NCBI GenBank assembly: GCA_021396245.1
Contig: WNYE01000189.1
Coordinates: 1 to 13,954, forward strand
Origin: Sporothrix humicola
Taxonomy: Eukaryota; Ascomycota; Sordariomycetes; Ophiostomatales; Ophiostomataceae
Length of the DNA: 13,954 bases
Direction: 5' to 3'
The translations under genes and the position numbers were made by a program. Below, in pieces: positions 1 through 10,340 of this stretch. Every line of letters begins with the position of its first letter. Positions within the stretch are counted from its first letter, which is position 1. The notes under the pieces were generated by a model. It saw only the letters and a list, made by a program, of their open reading frames with translations. It had not been told where the DNA came from and searched no databases.

Positions 1-294
1 TTTAAACTTTAATTGTGTTTTAACTTAAATAATATTTAATATTATATTAACCGCGTCGGGTTTTATTATAACGTTTATATAATTTACGGTTTATATATAA
101 GTTATATAAAAGAAAATTAAAAAGTTAAAAGTTTTTAATAAATAAAGTATTAAATAAGTTTAATATTATAAAAAGTTTTTTATAACTTACTTTATTTTAA
201 ACGAAGATAAAAATTCGTTTAAAATTTTTTTATTTCGTAAATATAACGATAATTAAAGTAAGTTTAAAACTTTTTTAATATAATATCGTTTATA
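1..294 (+). pseudogene. Ty3/Gypsy gag fragment, N-terminal part, truncated
   Basis: This stretch aligns without gaps to 1399-1692, the start of the second gag relic, at a constant offset of 1398 bases. The reading frame begins at base 2. Its stops fall at the same codons as in the second copy, plus additional ones. Where the second copy has CAA (1496-1498 and 1652-1654) this copy has TAA (98-100 and 254-256), which is the expected RIP change. The fragment enters the window already inside the coding part and stops abruptly at about base 294, in the codons reading RLY, where an LTR-like unit begins. Inference: an older family member whose gag was interrupted by insertion of a relative. It is more heavily mutated than the second copy. 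Confidence 0.68.
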
Positions 295-841
295 TATTAC
301 GGACATAGCCCCCACGGCCTCACCAACGGGCCAAGACAACACAGCCGACCCCTCAACGGGTACGGAAGATTAATAATACGACCGATGCAAGGCAGCGGTG
401 CTGGTGTGGCTAAAAAGTGACCCTTTCAGAACATAAGACAAAAGACTAATCAAAGAATACGAAAACATAAACTAACCAAAAGAAAGGATTTTTATTTTAT
501 ACGAAGGATGAAATAAAGAATAAAATACGAATAACATTAAGGGTTATTTTATATAAAACAAGAATAACTATATAAAATAAAATAAATATATAAGACTAAG
601 GCTTTCTCCCAGTAACCTAAATAGAAGACTTAGTCGCTACCGATTGTCTAAAATACATAACTATATAAACTTGTATTCCTGTACCCTTATTATATATAAT
701 CACCACCTTTTACACGTGTTAAGTATTGTTCGACCGTTACACCTTATCACTGTTTTATAAGAACAAGAACCCCTCCCTTAACCTAATTACTTAGTAAAGA
801 CTTTTACTTTATTCTTAGGAAGTACTTTTGTAATAGTAATA
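295..841. repeat. LTR-like unit, copy 1
   Basis: About 547 bp, directly repeated at 842-1390 and adjoining it head to tail. Its left end reads TATTACGG and its right end GTAATA. These are imperfect inverted ends that would match a TGTTAC...GTAACA LTR before RIP (inference). It is the less mutated copy: for example, CCCCCACGG at 309-317 corresponds to CCTTTACGG in copy 2. Bases 421-480 hold six CpA and no TpG, so deamination was largely on one strand. It is flanked on the left by a truncated gag and on the right by the second unit. The exact edges are ambiguous by a few bases because ATATTACGG occurs at both left junctions. No target-site duplication is obvious. LTR identity rests on size, ends and the gag that follows copy 2. 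Confidence 0.6.
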
Positions 842-1390
842 TATTACGGATATAGCCTTTACGGCCTTACCAACGGGCCAAGATAACACAACCGACCCTT
901 TAACGGGTACGGAAGATTAATAACGTAACCGATGTAAGGTAACGGTGTTAGTGTAACTAAAAGGTAACCTTTTTAAAACATAAGACAAAAGACCAATCAA
1001 AGAATACGAAAACATAAACTAACTAAAAGAAAAGATTTTTATTTTATACGAAGGATAAAATAAAAAATAAAATACGAATAACATTAAAGGCTATTTTATA
1101 CAAAACAAAAATAACCATATAAAATAAAATAAATATATAAAACTAAAGCTTTCTCCTAATAACTTAAATAAAAGACTTAGTCGTTACCGATTATTTAAAA
1201 TATATAACTATATAAACTTATATTCTTATACCCTCATTATATACAATCACCACCTTTTATACGTATTAAGTATTATTCGACCGTTACACTTTATCACTAT
1301 TTTACAAAAATAAAAACCCCTCCTTTAACTTAATCATTTAACAAAGACTTTTACTTTATTTTTAAAAAGTGCTTTTATAACAATAGTAAC
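842..1390. repeat. LTR-like unit, copy 2 (likely 5' LTR of the gag element)
   Basis: About 549 bp, homologous to 295-841 along its whole length with mainly C/T and G/A differences. It ends in AATAGTAAC just before the gag relic at 1391, the position expected for the 5' LTR of that element. No primer-binding site can be recognised between them. The gag-frame reading begins almost at once, so the untranslated leader is either very short or unrecognisable after mutation. Two complete LTR-like units touching with nothing between them is unusual. It could reflect insertion of one element at the edge of another's LTR, LTR-LTR recombination, or integration of a two-LTR form. Confidence 0.6.
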
Positions 1391-2150
1391 GACTTTTGTT
1401 TAAACTTTAACCGTATTTTAACCTAAATAATATTTAACATTATATCGATAACGTCGAGTTTTACTATAACGCTTACGTAACTTACGGCTTGTATACAAGC
1501 TATATAAAAAAAGATTAAAGAACTAAAAACTTTTAATAAATAAAGTACCGAGTAAGTTTAATACTATAAAAGACTCTTCGTAACTCACTTTACTTCGAAT
1601 AAAAGTAAAAATCCGTTTAAAATCCCCCCACCTCGTAAATACGACGGTAACCAAAACGGACTCAAAGTTTTTTTAATATAGTACCGCTTATACTTCGAAT
1701 ATTAAACCCTGAACTTAAAAGAAAGTACGAATAAAGTACTTACGGTAATCGTTTACTTAAATAAACCGGCCACGGTTTAGGCGTAACTTTACTTTAATAA
1801 TTACTTTATTAACAAACACGACCCCGATAAAATAAACGAAGACACGAAAGAATTATTTTCGTTTTTCGGAAAGTTTATTAAAATACTTTAAGACGTTTTC
1901 GGAGACTTTAATATTAACAAAGAATACGAACGGAAGTTACTTCGGCTTAAATAAACTAAATTAACGTTTGTATACACTAATAAATTCCGATAAATTATAG
2001 CTTACTTTAATTAAAACGATAACTTAACGATAGTCTAGTACTATAACGGACTTAAAGATAACGTTAAAGATAAACTTAATAAAGTACTTTGACTAACTTT
2101 ATTAACGGAATACTATACGATAGTTATCGGTATCGATAACCGGTTTTTCA
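1391..2150 (+). pseudogene. gag: Ty3/Gypsy Gag polyprotein relic (Retrotrans_gag-like)
   Basis: Frame 1391, 1394 and onward gives about 253 codons. Gag is the structural protein that forms the virus-like particle of the retrotransposon. Landmarks in order: a helical N-terminal part rich in Q/K; PPPRKYDGN around codons 80-87 (the typical P-x-F/Y-D-G entry of the gag domain); FGDFN near codon 170, followed by a charged stretch ending KLLRLK; GLKDNVKD at codons 220-227; and IGIDNR at codons 246-251. This order (YDG, FGD, LKQ, GLK, ID-NR) is that of fungal Gypsy Gag proteins. In-frame stops are mostly TAA or TAG, where CAA/CAG or TGG is expected. No CCHC zinc knuckle and no reverse transcriptase or integrase motifs follow. 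The frame runs into a tandem repeat block at about 2152, so pol is absent here. A non-LTR origin is unlikely. Confidence 0.74.
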
Positions 2151-2301
2151 CACTATAAAATTAAGTTAAAGTTAAAAGATTAAACCCCACTTTTTATTAT
2201 ATACGAAAATCCAAAAAAATTCGTAAATTTAAATAGTAATTTTTTTATATTTTTAAGTCCCCCGAATTTTATCGTATAATTTTTTAAAGTTTTATTGTAA
2301 T

Positions 2302-2427
2302 GTAGCTCCACTTAATAAACCACGCTTATTAGTTCTTATTTTATTACTAAAAACGACGTTCGTTTTAGCTCTACTTAATAAATTACTTTTATTAGTTTTT
2401 ATTTTATCGTTAAAAACGACGTTTGTA
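2302..2427. repeat. 63-bp tandem pair in copy I
   Basis: Two units at a spacing of 63 bp, seen from AGCTCC at 2304 and AGCTCT at 2367. Each contains ACTTAATAAA and ends in AAAAACGACGTT. The same pair is present at about 3557-3682 and 4196-4321 in the other two blocks, always with two units. The 63-bp length is a multiple of three, and one minus-strand frame is open through the pair in copy II, so a coding origin is possible but unproven. Confidence 0.7.
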
Positions 2428-2446
2428 TATCGTTAAAAACGATACT

Positions 2447-2757
2447 TGTTTACTTTTTGTAGCTTTTGTTATACGTGTTACGTTATTTAACTTTTACTCG
2501 TTTTAGCGTTTCGTTTACTTTTTGTGGCCTTTGTTATACGTGTTACGTTACTTAACCGTTTTAGCGTTTTATTTACTTTTTGTAACTTTTATTATACGTG
2601 TTACGTTATTTAACTTTTATTCGTTTTAACGTTTCGTTTACTTTTTATAACCTTTATTATACGTATTACGTTACTTAACCGTTTTAACGTTTCGTTTATT
2701 TTTTATAGTTTTTATTACACGTATTACGTTACTTAACTTTTACTCGTTTTAACGTTT
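2447..2757. repeat. 65/58-bp minisatellite, five units
   Basis: Units start at 2447, 2512, 2570, 2635 and 2693 with a partial unit from 2758, so spacings alternate 65, 58, 65, 58, 65. The unit begins (C/T)GTTTACTTTTTGT and contains ATACGTGTTACGTTA. The 58-bp form lacks a 7-bp piece near ACTTTTACTCG. The alternation is a 123-bp higher-order unit and is found only in copy I. Copies II and III have 65-bp units only. TpG survives here while CpA is absent (bases 2521-2580: TG 4, CA 0). Confidence 0.75.
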
Positions 2758-3406
2758 TATTTTTAACTTTTACTCACTTTAACGCCTCGTTTACTTTTAT
2801 TATACACAATAACATTATATATAATAACATTATATATAATATTATACATAATATTATATATAATATTACATAATAACATTATATAATAATATTATATATA
2901 ATAATTAATATATTCAATTAAGTTATATTTATATAATATTACTTAAATAAAACTTAAACGATAAAGTTTTTACCGTTATACGCGTTAAAAAACATCGTAA
3001 ATTAAACTATAAATATAAAAAAAAAAAAAAAAAAAAATCTTAAAAAAAACCTCTTTTACTCAAAAAAACCGTTAAAAATTTAAAAAAAAAAAACGTAATA
3101 AAAAATATCGAAAAAAAATTAAAACGTAAAAAGTTAATTAATTTAAACCTTTATCGTTTTAATTTATAACTAAACCGTTGTTAAATAAAAAGTTAAACGT
3201 TAGTTTTATTCGTTTTAATCTTCGTTTTTTTTTTTAAAATACCAACGAAGGATTTTCGTAATTTACCCTTTTTACTTTACTCGACGGCACCGACTTAACG
3301 ACTTAACTTTTTTCGAGTTTAACACCGGATTTTTTTACTTCCGTCTTTACTTTTTTGAATATTCCGTTAGTTGTTTAAGTAACGAAGTAATAAGCTTTAT
3401 ATTTAC

Positions 3407-4043
3407 ACTATAAAACTGGGTTAAGGTTAAAAGATTAAGCCCCACTTTTTATTATATACGAAAATCCAGAAAAATTCGTAAATTTAAATAATAATTTTTT
3501 TATATTTTTAAGTCCTCCGAATTTTATCGTATAATTTTTTAAAGTTTTGTTATAATGTAGCTCCACTTAATAAACTACGCTTATTAGTTTTTATTTTATC
3601 GTTAAAAACGACGCTCGTTTTGGCTCCACTTAATAAATTACTCTTATTGGTTTTTATTTTATCGTTAAAAACGACGTTTGTATATCGTTAAAAACGATAC
3701 TCGTTTACTTTTTGTAGCTTTTGTTATACGTGTTACGTTACTTGACTTTTACTCGCTTTAACGCTTCGTTTACTTTTTATGGCCTTTGTTATACGTGTTA
3801 CGTCATTTAACTTTTACCCGTTTTAGCATTTTACTTTTAACTTTTACTCACTTTAATGTTTCGTTTACCTTTATTATACATAATAACATTATACATAACA
3901 ACATTATACATAACATTACACACAATATTACATAATAACATTATATAATAACATTATATACAATAATTAATATATTCGATTAAGTTATATTTATATAATA
4001 TTACTTAAACAAAACCTAAACGATAAAGTCTTTACCGCCTTAT
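3407..4043. repeat. Tandem repeat block, copy II (short form)
   Basis: Homologous to the first 640 bp or so of copies I and III: head, 63-bp pair (about 3557-3682), minisatellite, AT microsatellite and the segment ending CGATAAAGTCTTTACCGCC. It then stops where the other copies continue with the A-tract part, and copy III begins immediately at about 4044. It is therefore a truncated or internally deleted member of the triplication. The minisatellite has two 65-bp units (3702-3831). Confidence 0.75.
3702..3831. repeat. 65-bp minisatellite, two units
   Basis: Units start at 3702 and 3767 with a degenerate third start at about 3832. The motif is the same as in copy I (CGTTTACTTTTT...ATACGTGTTACGT). 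The reduced copy number compared with five units in copy I shows expansion or contraction after or during block duplication. Confidence 0.7.
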
Positions 4044-5188
4044 ATTATAAAACTAGGTTAAGGTTAAAAAATTAAGCTTTACTTTTTATTATATACAAAA
4101 ATCCGGAAAAATTCGTAAATTTAAATAGTAATTTTTTTATATTTTTAAGTCCCCCGAATTTTATCGTATAATTTTTTAAAGTTTTATTATAATATAACTT
4201 TACTTAATAAACTACGTTTATTAGTTCTTATTTTGTCGTTAAAAACGACGTTCGCTTTGGCTCCACTTAATAAATTACTTTTATTAGTTTTTATTTTATC
4301 GTTAAAAACGACGTTCGTATATCGTTAAAAACGATACTCGTTTACTTTTTGTAACTTTTGTTATACGTGTTACGTTATTTAACTTTTATTCGTTTTAGCG
4401 CCTCGTTTACTTTTTGTAGTTTTTATTATACGTGTTATATTATTTAACTTTTACTCGTTTTAACGCTTCGTTTACTTTTTATAGTTTTTATTATACGTAT
4501 TATATTATTTAACTTTTACTCGCTTTAACGTTTTACTTTTAACTTTTACTCACTTTAACGCCTCGTTTACTTTTATTATATACAATAATATTACACACAA
4601 TAACATTATATATAATATTATATATAACATTATATATAATATTATACAATAACATTATATAATAACATTATATACAATAATTAATATATTCGATTAAGTT
4701 ATATTTATATAATACCACTTAAATAAGACTTAAACGATAAAGTTTTTACCGTCGTACGTATTAAAAAACGCCGTAAATTAAACCGTAAATATAAAAAAAA
4801 AAAAAAAAAAAGAAAAAAAATTTTAAAAAAAACTTATTTCGCTCGAAAAAGTTATTAAAAATTTAAAAAAAAAAGAGCGCAATAAAAGATATTAAGAAAA
4901 AATTAAGGCGTAAAAAGTTAGTTAGTTTAAGCCTTTATTATTTTAATTTATAACTAAACCGTTATTAAATAACGAGTTAAACGTTAGTTTTATTCGTTTT
5001 AATTTTTGTTTTTTTTTTTTAAAATGTTAACGAGGGATTTTCGTAATTTACCCTTTTTACTTTACTCGACGGCACCGACTTAATAACTTAACTTTTTTCG
5101 AGTTTAACACTAAATTTTTTTACTTTTATTTTTATTTTCTCGGACATTCCGTTAGTTATTTAAATAACGAGGTAATAAGCTTTATATT
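4044..5188. repeat. Tandem repeat block, copy III (long form)
   Basis: Complete copy with head, 63-bp pair (about 4196-4321), minisatellite (4339-4533), AT microsatellite (about 4575-4685), an A-tract of 19 bases from 4793, and the same tail ending AAGCTTTATATT at 5188. It is about 100 bp shorter than copy I, largely because of the smaller minisatellite. It is heavily mutated: AGCTCCACTT of copy I reads AACTTTACTT here at about 4197. The sequence after its end is unrelated to the start of another copy, so the triplication ends here. Confidence 0.75.
4339..4533. repeat. 65-bp minisatellite, three units
   Basis: Units start at 4339, 4404 and 4469, with the next start at about 4534, giving a constant spacing of 65 bp. 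No 58-bp variant is present. The motif is homologous to the arrays at 2447 and 3702. Confidence 0.72.
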
Positions 5189-5757
5189 AATAAACCGTTG
5201 TTATTTTTGTTACTTTTATTACCTCGTTTACTTTTTTTATTATTTTTGTTATTTTATTTACCTCGTTTACTTTTATTATTTTACTCATTAGTTTTATTAC
5301 CTTTATTATTTTACTCGCCCCGTTTACTTTTATTATTTTATTTATTAATTTTATTACTTTTACCGCTTTACTTTTACTTTTTATAACCGTTAGTGTACGT
5401 ACCGCGTTATTTAACCTTAGTAATTTTAAGTTTAACGGCCCTTTACCACCTCTTTCGGCCGCGTTACTTATAACTATTAGTGTACGTATTACGTTATATA
5501 ATTTTAACGACTTTAAGTTTAACGGCCTTTTACCACTTATTTTATTTACTCTTTTTATTATTTTTACCGTTTCACTTTTACCTTTTTTAACCGTTAATGT
5601 ACGTACCGCGTTACTTAACCTTAACAACTTTAAGTTTAACGGCCCTTTGTTACTTTTTTCGTTCGTACCACTTATGGTTATTAGTGTACGTATTACGTTA
5701 CTTAATTTTAACGACTTTAGGTTTAACGGTATTTCGTTAAACTCGTTTAACTTGGAT
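5187..5757. repeat. Low-complexity stretch with 87/117-bp in-frame repeats, open on both strands
   Basis: The left half (5194-5380) is pyrimidine-rich on the + strand, with repeats of the type CCTCGTTTACTTTTATTATT. The right half carries four copies of a module ending TTTAACGG, at 5431, 5518, 5635 and 5722, so the spacings are 87, 117 and 87 bp (a 204-bp higher-order unit), all multiples of three. The minus strand has a 146-codon ATG reading frame (5627 to 5187) made of repeated PLNLK-x-LRL-x-NAVRTLTV units and K/I/V-rich repeats. The + strand is open for longer, 5194-5757, giving 188 codons without ATG near the start, with repeats of the VRTAL-x-NL-x-NFKFNGPL type. The + frame is continuous with the long degenerate frame downstream, so I favour the + strand. 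Neither is convincing as a live gene. Confidence 0.6.
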
Positions 5758-8700
5758 TAATTTTTAATTAATACGTAAAAGGTATAACGAATATCGTTAA
5801 TTAAGTTTATTATTTTTAAAATACGAGGTATTATTAGTTATTTATTTTATACTTATAATAAGTTTATAAAAAATTATCGTAAAAACTATTATTTTAACTC
5901 GTTAAACTACGATTATTATTATTTTATAGAAGATATTATTAAAATATTATAAAACGTCGTTTATAATTATTTTTTAAATATTAATAATTAATAAGAAAAG
6001 TTACCACTAATGTTAGATATTATTTATTAACTTAAGTTTAGTAATTTACCCGTTAATATTAACCGGTATTAATTACCGTTCGAAAGAACATTTACTTTTT
6101 CGTTTACTTTTGTAAAGCTTTGTTTTAAAAATAAGTTAGAAAATACGATAAATATTTTTTTTTTTACGTTTTTTAATATTAATAATATAATCGGTTTTTT
6201 TAAAAATTTTAAGTTTATAAAACGTATATTTTACGTTTTTATTAAAAATTACCCGTAATATAACTTAACGGCGAACAACTATTTATTTATCGATATTTTA
6301 ACCCCGTTAAATTACGGTAACGACGATAAAATAACGCGACTACGGTTTACACTCGTTTATTACGTCCCTTATATCCCGTTTAATAAAATAAAAAAATAAA
6401 ATAATATAGTTATATATATATTTTTCCCTCGTATATACGCCTCGTTTATTAACGTTAAAAAAATAACGACCGGTTTACGAAAAAAATAACGATAAATATA
6501 CGTTTTTTTTAAATTTTATCGCCGTTAATTTTATTTTTTATATTACGCGATCGGCGAAGTTTATATAATCTTTATACTAACTAAGTTTAAAGTTATCGTT
6601 TACAAAGACGACACTTATTTATAATATTAACTTATAACGTATAAAAAAGTAATAGTAAATAGTAACGTAAAAGTAAAAGGTAAAAAAAAAAAAAACGTAC
6701 GGGAAAAGTTATAATAAGTTATTACACGGGCAATGTAATCCGAGTATTATGTACGCTTTATAAAATATATATATACCTTGTTAAACAATCCGAGGTTTAA
6801 CGAAAACGAAGATTTTAATATATTACGAGATTTTATTTTTTATTTTATTATTAAAAACATTAAACACTTTACTAAAAAGTTTAAGTACGGCGAGTCGTTA
6901 ATAACGGTTAACGATACTTTTAAAAAAGTAAATAGTGAGTTTATTAGTTAACTTAACTATTAGTTTAACACGTAAAAGTTAAACTAAAGCTGGTTTTTTA
7001 TCGATATTATAAAAGAATACAACTATAGGCGTTATAACGACTAAGGCGATGGGTAAAGTTTTTTTTTTTAACGTTATTGTTTAAAGTTTAAAGTATAAAA
7101 GTATATAAAGTAAATTAAGGCTTACTTAGCCACCTTAAGTATTACTCACTTATTATAAACATTAATAATATAACAACGTCGTAATAAGTACCACTTAACG
7201 TACAAGTAACCCGTTGTTAATAATAACCTTATTAATATAATATATATTTTCTCACTAAAAGTTATAATGTACTTTTAAATAAATATACGAAATATTATTA
7301 ATATAATAATTACTTTTTCTCGTAACGGGTTAAATATACAGGTTAGTTTATAGTATAGTTAAATGTATAACGTCGTTAAAACTCCGTTTAATATATAAAA
7401 ATATTATTTATTTTAGTCGACGAACCTTAAAGCGTTGGTACTTAACAACGACTACTTTAAAAAGCTTTAAAATAATACGGGGCTTCGTTTTAACCCGTTT
7501 AATGTTATAAAAAAAGCGTATATTAAAAAAAAAAAACGAGTAAATATAATTTTTATTAAAAAGTTACCACGGAATTTTGGTGTACGGTAAAAATACCGCG
7601 TTACGTTAAAGTTGTATAATAATATTACTATTGCGTGGTTTATTACGAGTAACGGTTAAACCGGGTTTAAACTTTTGTTTTCGGAGAGTTAAACTATAAT
7701 ATTATAGTTTTTTTTCGATTTTAAGGTTGTTTTTTAATATATAAAGTGGTAGTTTAATAAAGTATATTTTTTACTTAAGTAAACATTAGTAACGGTAAAT
7801 AAAAATTTTATTATCGAAGATATTACGTTTATTTACGTTACCGTTAAAATATTACGGTATACGTATTACTCTTCGTTATTTAACTTTAACTAAATTTTAT
7901 TTAAAAGTAAATAATATAATAAAAAAGTTAAAACGTTATTAAAAAAATAAAAATACTAAAGAAAGAGTACTATTATAAGACAGGCCGAGGCGGGGTAAAA
8001 AACGGTATAAAAGGTAAGTTAACGAAACCTAACGACGATGGACGATTAAAATAATAACGATGAAAAAAATAAAGAAAACGACGAAGAAAAGAGAGAGAAC
8101 GAAGAAAAAAATAAAATTAATTAATAAAAAAAAAATAAAGAAAATAAAAAAAAGTGAAGAAACGAAGAAAAAAATAACGATTTAAGTAAATTAAAATATA
8201 TTTTTAATAACGACGATAACGATAAGTATTTCGATATATTAAAAAAAATTACCCGCGATATTTGTAAAGTAAAGTTTACCGTAAACATTAATATCGAGTT
8301 AATATACGACGTTAATTAAAAGATTACTTACGATTAATAAATAACGTAGTTATTTAAAAAACTTAGTATATAAGAAATAATATAAAGTTACGGTATTACG
8401 TAATAAAAGTTAAAAAAGTTATATTAGTTTAACTTTTATATCGACGAAAAGTTCGTATAAACGTTTACGGTAAAAAAATACTTATAATTTAATACGGGTT
8501 TTTTTAAAAAAAAGTACGGTGTAAAAAGTTTAAAGTTTACTCGCCGTATTTTATATCTCGTATAACATTTAGTATAAATAAAGTAAATTAAAGAAAGTTA
8601 AACCGATATTATTTTTTAATTTATTACGTTATATATTATATTAGTTATCCGTTAATATAACTTTAACGTATAATAAGTAATATATAATAATTACGTTAAA

Positions 8701-10340
8701 AAACCGTGTTTAACTTTAAAAATAGCCAAAAAGTATAAACGTAATAATCCGTTACTGTTTTATTAAGTAAAGTTTTATAAGTTTTTTATAAACGGTATTT
8801 TTAATTTATTAATAAGTTAAAGACTTAAGTTTAATAATATTTTTAAACTTATATAATATTTATTTTTAAACGAGCGAATTATTAATTATTATATTACTAA
8901 AGAGTAAAAAAAGTTTAAGTAAAACGATAAGCCGTATAAAGTTTTAATACGGTTTTGTTATAAAAAAGTTAAAAAGGTTAACGGTGTAAAAGGTTAATGT
9001 ATTTTTATATTTAATTTATACTTTATTATAATAGTAATATATTAAATTTTAACGTTATTATTTTTTATATATAAGTTCGTTAATAAAATCGAGTATAAAA
9101 ACGTACGTATTACGTATAAACGGTTTAACTAATACAATAATATTAAACGCCCTTTCGTTAAAAAAAATATATTATCGTTTAAATAATATAAGTATAACAA
9201 AAACGTAAAGTACGGTCGGTTTTTTATAATTAATTACTTTACGTTTTTAATAAACTAAGTTATATAATTGTTAAAAGTTACGAGCTTAACGTACGGTTTC
9301 GACTATTAAATATATCGCACTACAAAGTTTAATTATAAATTCAACTTAATTATATTATTAAATTTTTAAAAATATAACTCGCGTACTACGACACTTTTAC
9401 CAGTACGGAAAAAAATATTTTTAAAACGGTCGAAAAGTAAGTATAAAAAGTCCGTGGTATAGTTTATCGATAAACGGAAAAAGAAAGTTTAAACGTATAA
9501 TGTTTTAAACGTTAAAAAATATATCGAAAAAAGGTAACCGGTTTAATTTTTTAAGTTAATTATTACTTATTAAGTAACCGAATATATCGAAAAGTAGTTT
9601 TAAGACCGTTGTAAAGAGTTAAAAACGTTATTAATAAGTTAAGTTACGGACGGGTTTATTGAGTGGTGGAGATTAGGTTAATCTTTAACTTTAAACTTAT
9701 TATTAACGTTATAACGGTTTATAAAGATAAAAATAATAGTAAAAAAGGTAAAGAGAGATATAAATAGGTTAAATATAAGTTTTTTTATACTTACTCGGTT
9801 TATTCGTTCTTTTATAATGGTTAACCTTTTTATTCGACTTATATTAACTTAACTCGTTAATTTTTTTATAACGGTTGACTTACTTATTCGATTAATATTA
9901 ACTTAACTTATAACGGTTTAATTAGTTAATTTTATAACGGTTAATATACAAAAAAAGATAAAAATTAAAAAAATATTTATAAAGATGTTTGGTTAATTTT
10001 TAAAAGAATAAGTAAACGTAAGAGAAGTAAAAAAACGAATATAATAAAGGGAAAAAAAGCGTAAACAACGTTTAAAGTGAATAAAAATAAGTTAACTTAT
10101 TAATTTTTTTATAACGGTTAATTTACTTATTCAATTAATATTAGTTTAACTTATAACGGTTTAGTTAATTAGTTTTATAGTAGTTAATATACGAAAAAAG
10201 ACGAAAACTAAGAAGATATTTGTAAAAATATTTAATTAGTTTTTAAAAAAATAAATAAACGTGGGAAAGGTAAAAAAACGAATATAATAAAAAAAAAAAA
10301 AACGTAAACGACGTTTAAAGTAAACGAAAATAAAATAAAA
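5194..10340 (+). pseudogene. Long RIP-degraded reading frame, unidentified protein
   Basis: I do not recognise this protein. One + frame (5194, 5197 and onward) looks coding over about 1,700 codons, if TAA/TAG/TGA are taken as mutated Q or W codons. It is stop-free over 5194-5757 (188 codons), 5788-5949 (54) and 6073-6255 (61), unusually long for this window. Landmarks: the N-terminal 87/117-bp repeats; a conserved-looking stretch around 6290-6620 that includes LNYGNDDKITRLRFTL and KKITTGLRKK; a D/E/K/N-rich segment at about 8040-8190 resembling an acidic linker; and a basic K/R-rich C-terminal part carrying an 81-codon tandem repeat (9840-10330). No reverse transcriptase, integrase, helicase or zinc-knuckle motif is evident. 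It may be a transposon ORF or a captured repetitive gene. Frame continuity is my hand reading. Start and end are uncertain, and the reading may continue weakly beyond 10340. Confidence 0.4.
9814..10335 (+). repeat. 243-bp tandem duplication with a 54-bp leader repeat
   Basis: Two direct units are offset by exactly 243 bp: ATAACGG is at 9868 and again at 10111, and homology runs to about 10085 and 10330 respectively. A degenerate partial copy of the first 54 bp precedes them (ATAATGG at 9814). The length is 81 codons, and the duplication keeps the phase of the long frame from 5194. In that frame each unit reads a hydrophobic ITV-rich first half and a basic second half with VKKRI and KKRK-type runs. 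The units differ mostly by transitions. Unit 2 has an A-run around 10289-10301 where unit 1 reads AAGGGAAAAAAAG. Confidence 0.7.

Larger units (their letters stand above)
2152..3404. repeat. Tandem repeat block, copy I (long form)
   Basis: First of three direct copies of one block, each starting at ACTATAAAA or ATTATAAAA (2152, 3407, 4044). The order inside is: a unique-looking head of about 150 bp; a 63-bp tandem pair (2302-2427); a minisatellite (2447-2757); an AT-rich microsatellite of ATAATAACATTATAT type (about 2800-2910); a 21-base A-tract (3017-3037); and a tail ending AAGCTTTATATT. The gag frame reads into the head without a clear break, so the block may include sequence from the 3' part of gag (inference). 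I recognise no protein in it on either strand. It differs from copies II and III mainly by transitions and by minisatellite unit number. Confidence 0.75.

Noticed and set aside
3017..4811. A-tracts at 3017-3037 and 4793-4811 as poly(A) tails of LINE/SINE insertions
   Set aside because: Both sit at the same internal place in copies of one tandem block, and homologous sequence continues on both sides, so they are part of the block rather than insertion ends.
5198..5386. 62-codon + strand ATG frame rich in L, F and Y
   Set aside because: It is a low-complexity by-product of pyrimidine-rich repeats. The in-phase candidate coding frame on the same strand is a different one (5194 phase).
5187..5627. 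146-codon minus-strand ATG frame taken as a real gene
   Set aside because: It is made entirely of K/I/V-rich and PLNLK-type repeats, has no recognisable domain, and overlaps a longer open + strand frame that continues downstream. It is kept only as part of the repeat feature.
2152..10340. pol gene (reverse transcriptase/integrase) of the Gypsy element
   Set aside because: In the phases that I read, no YxDD, protease, RNase H or integrase zinc-binding pattern appeared downstream of gag, and the gag frame runs straight into tandem repeats.
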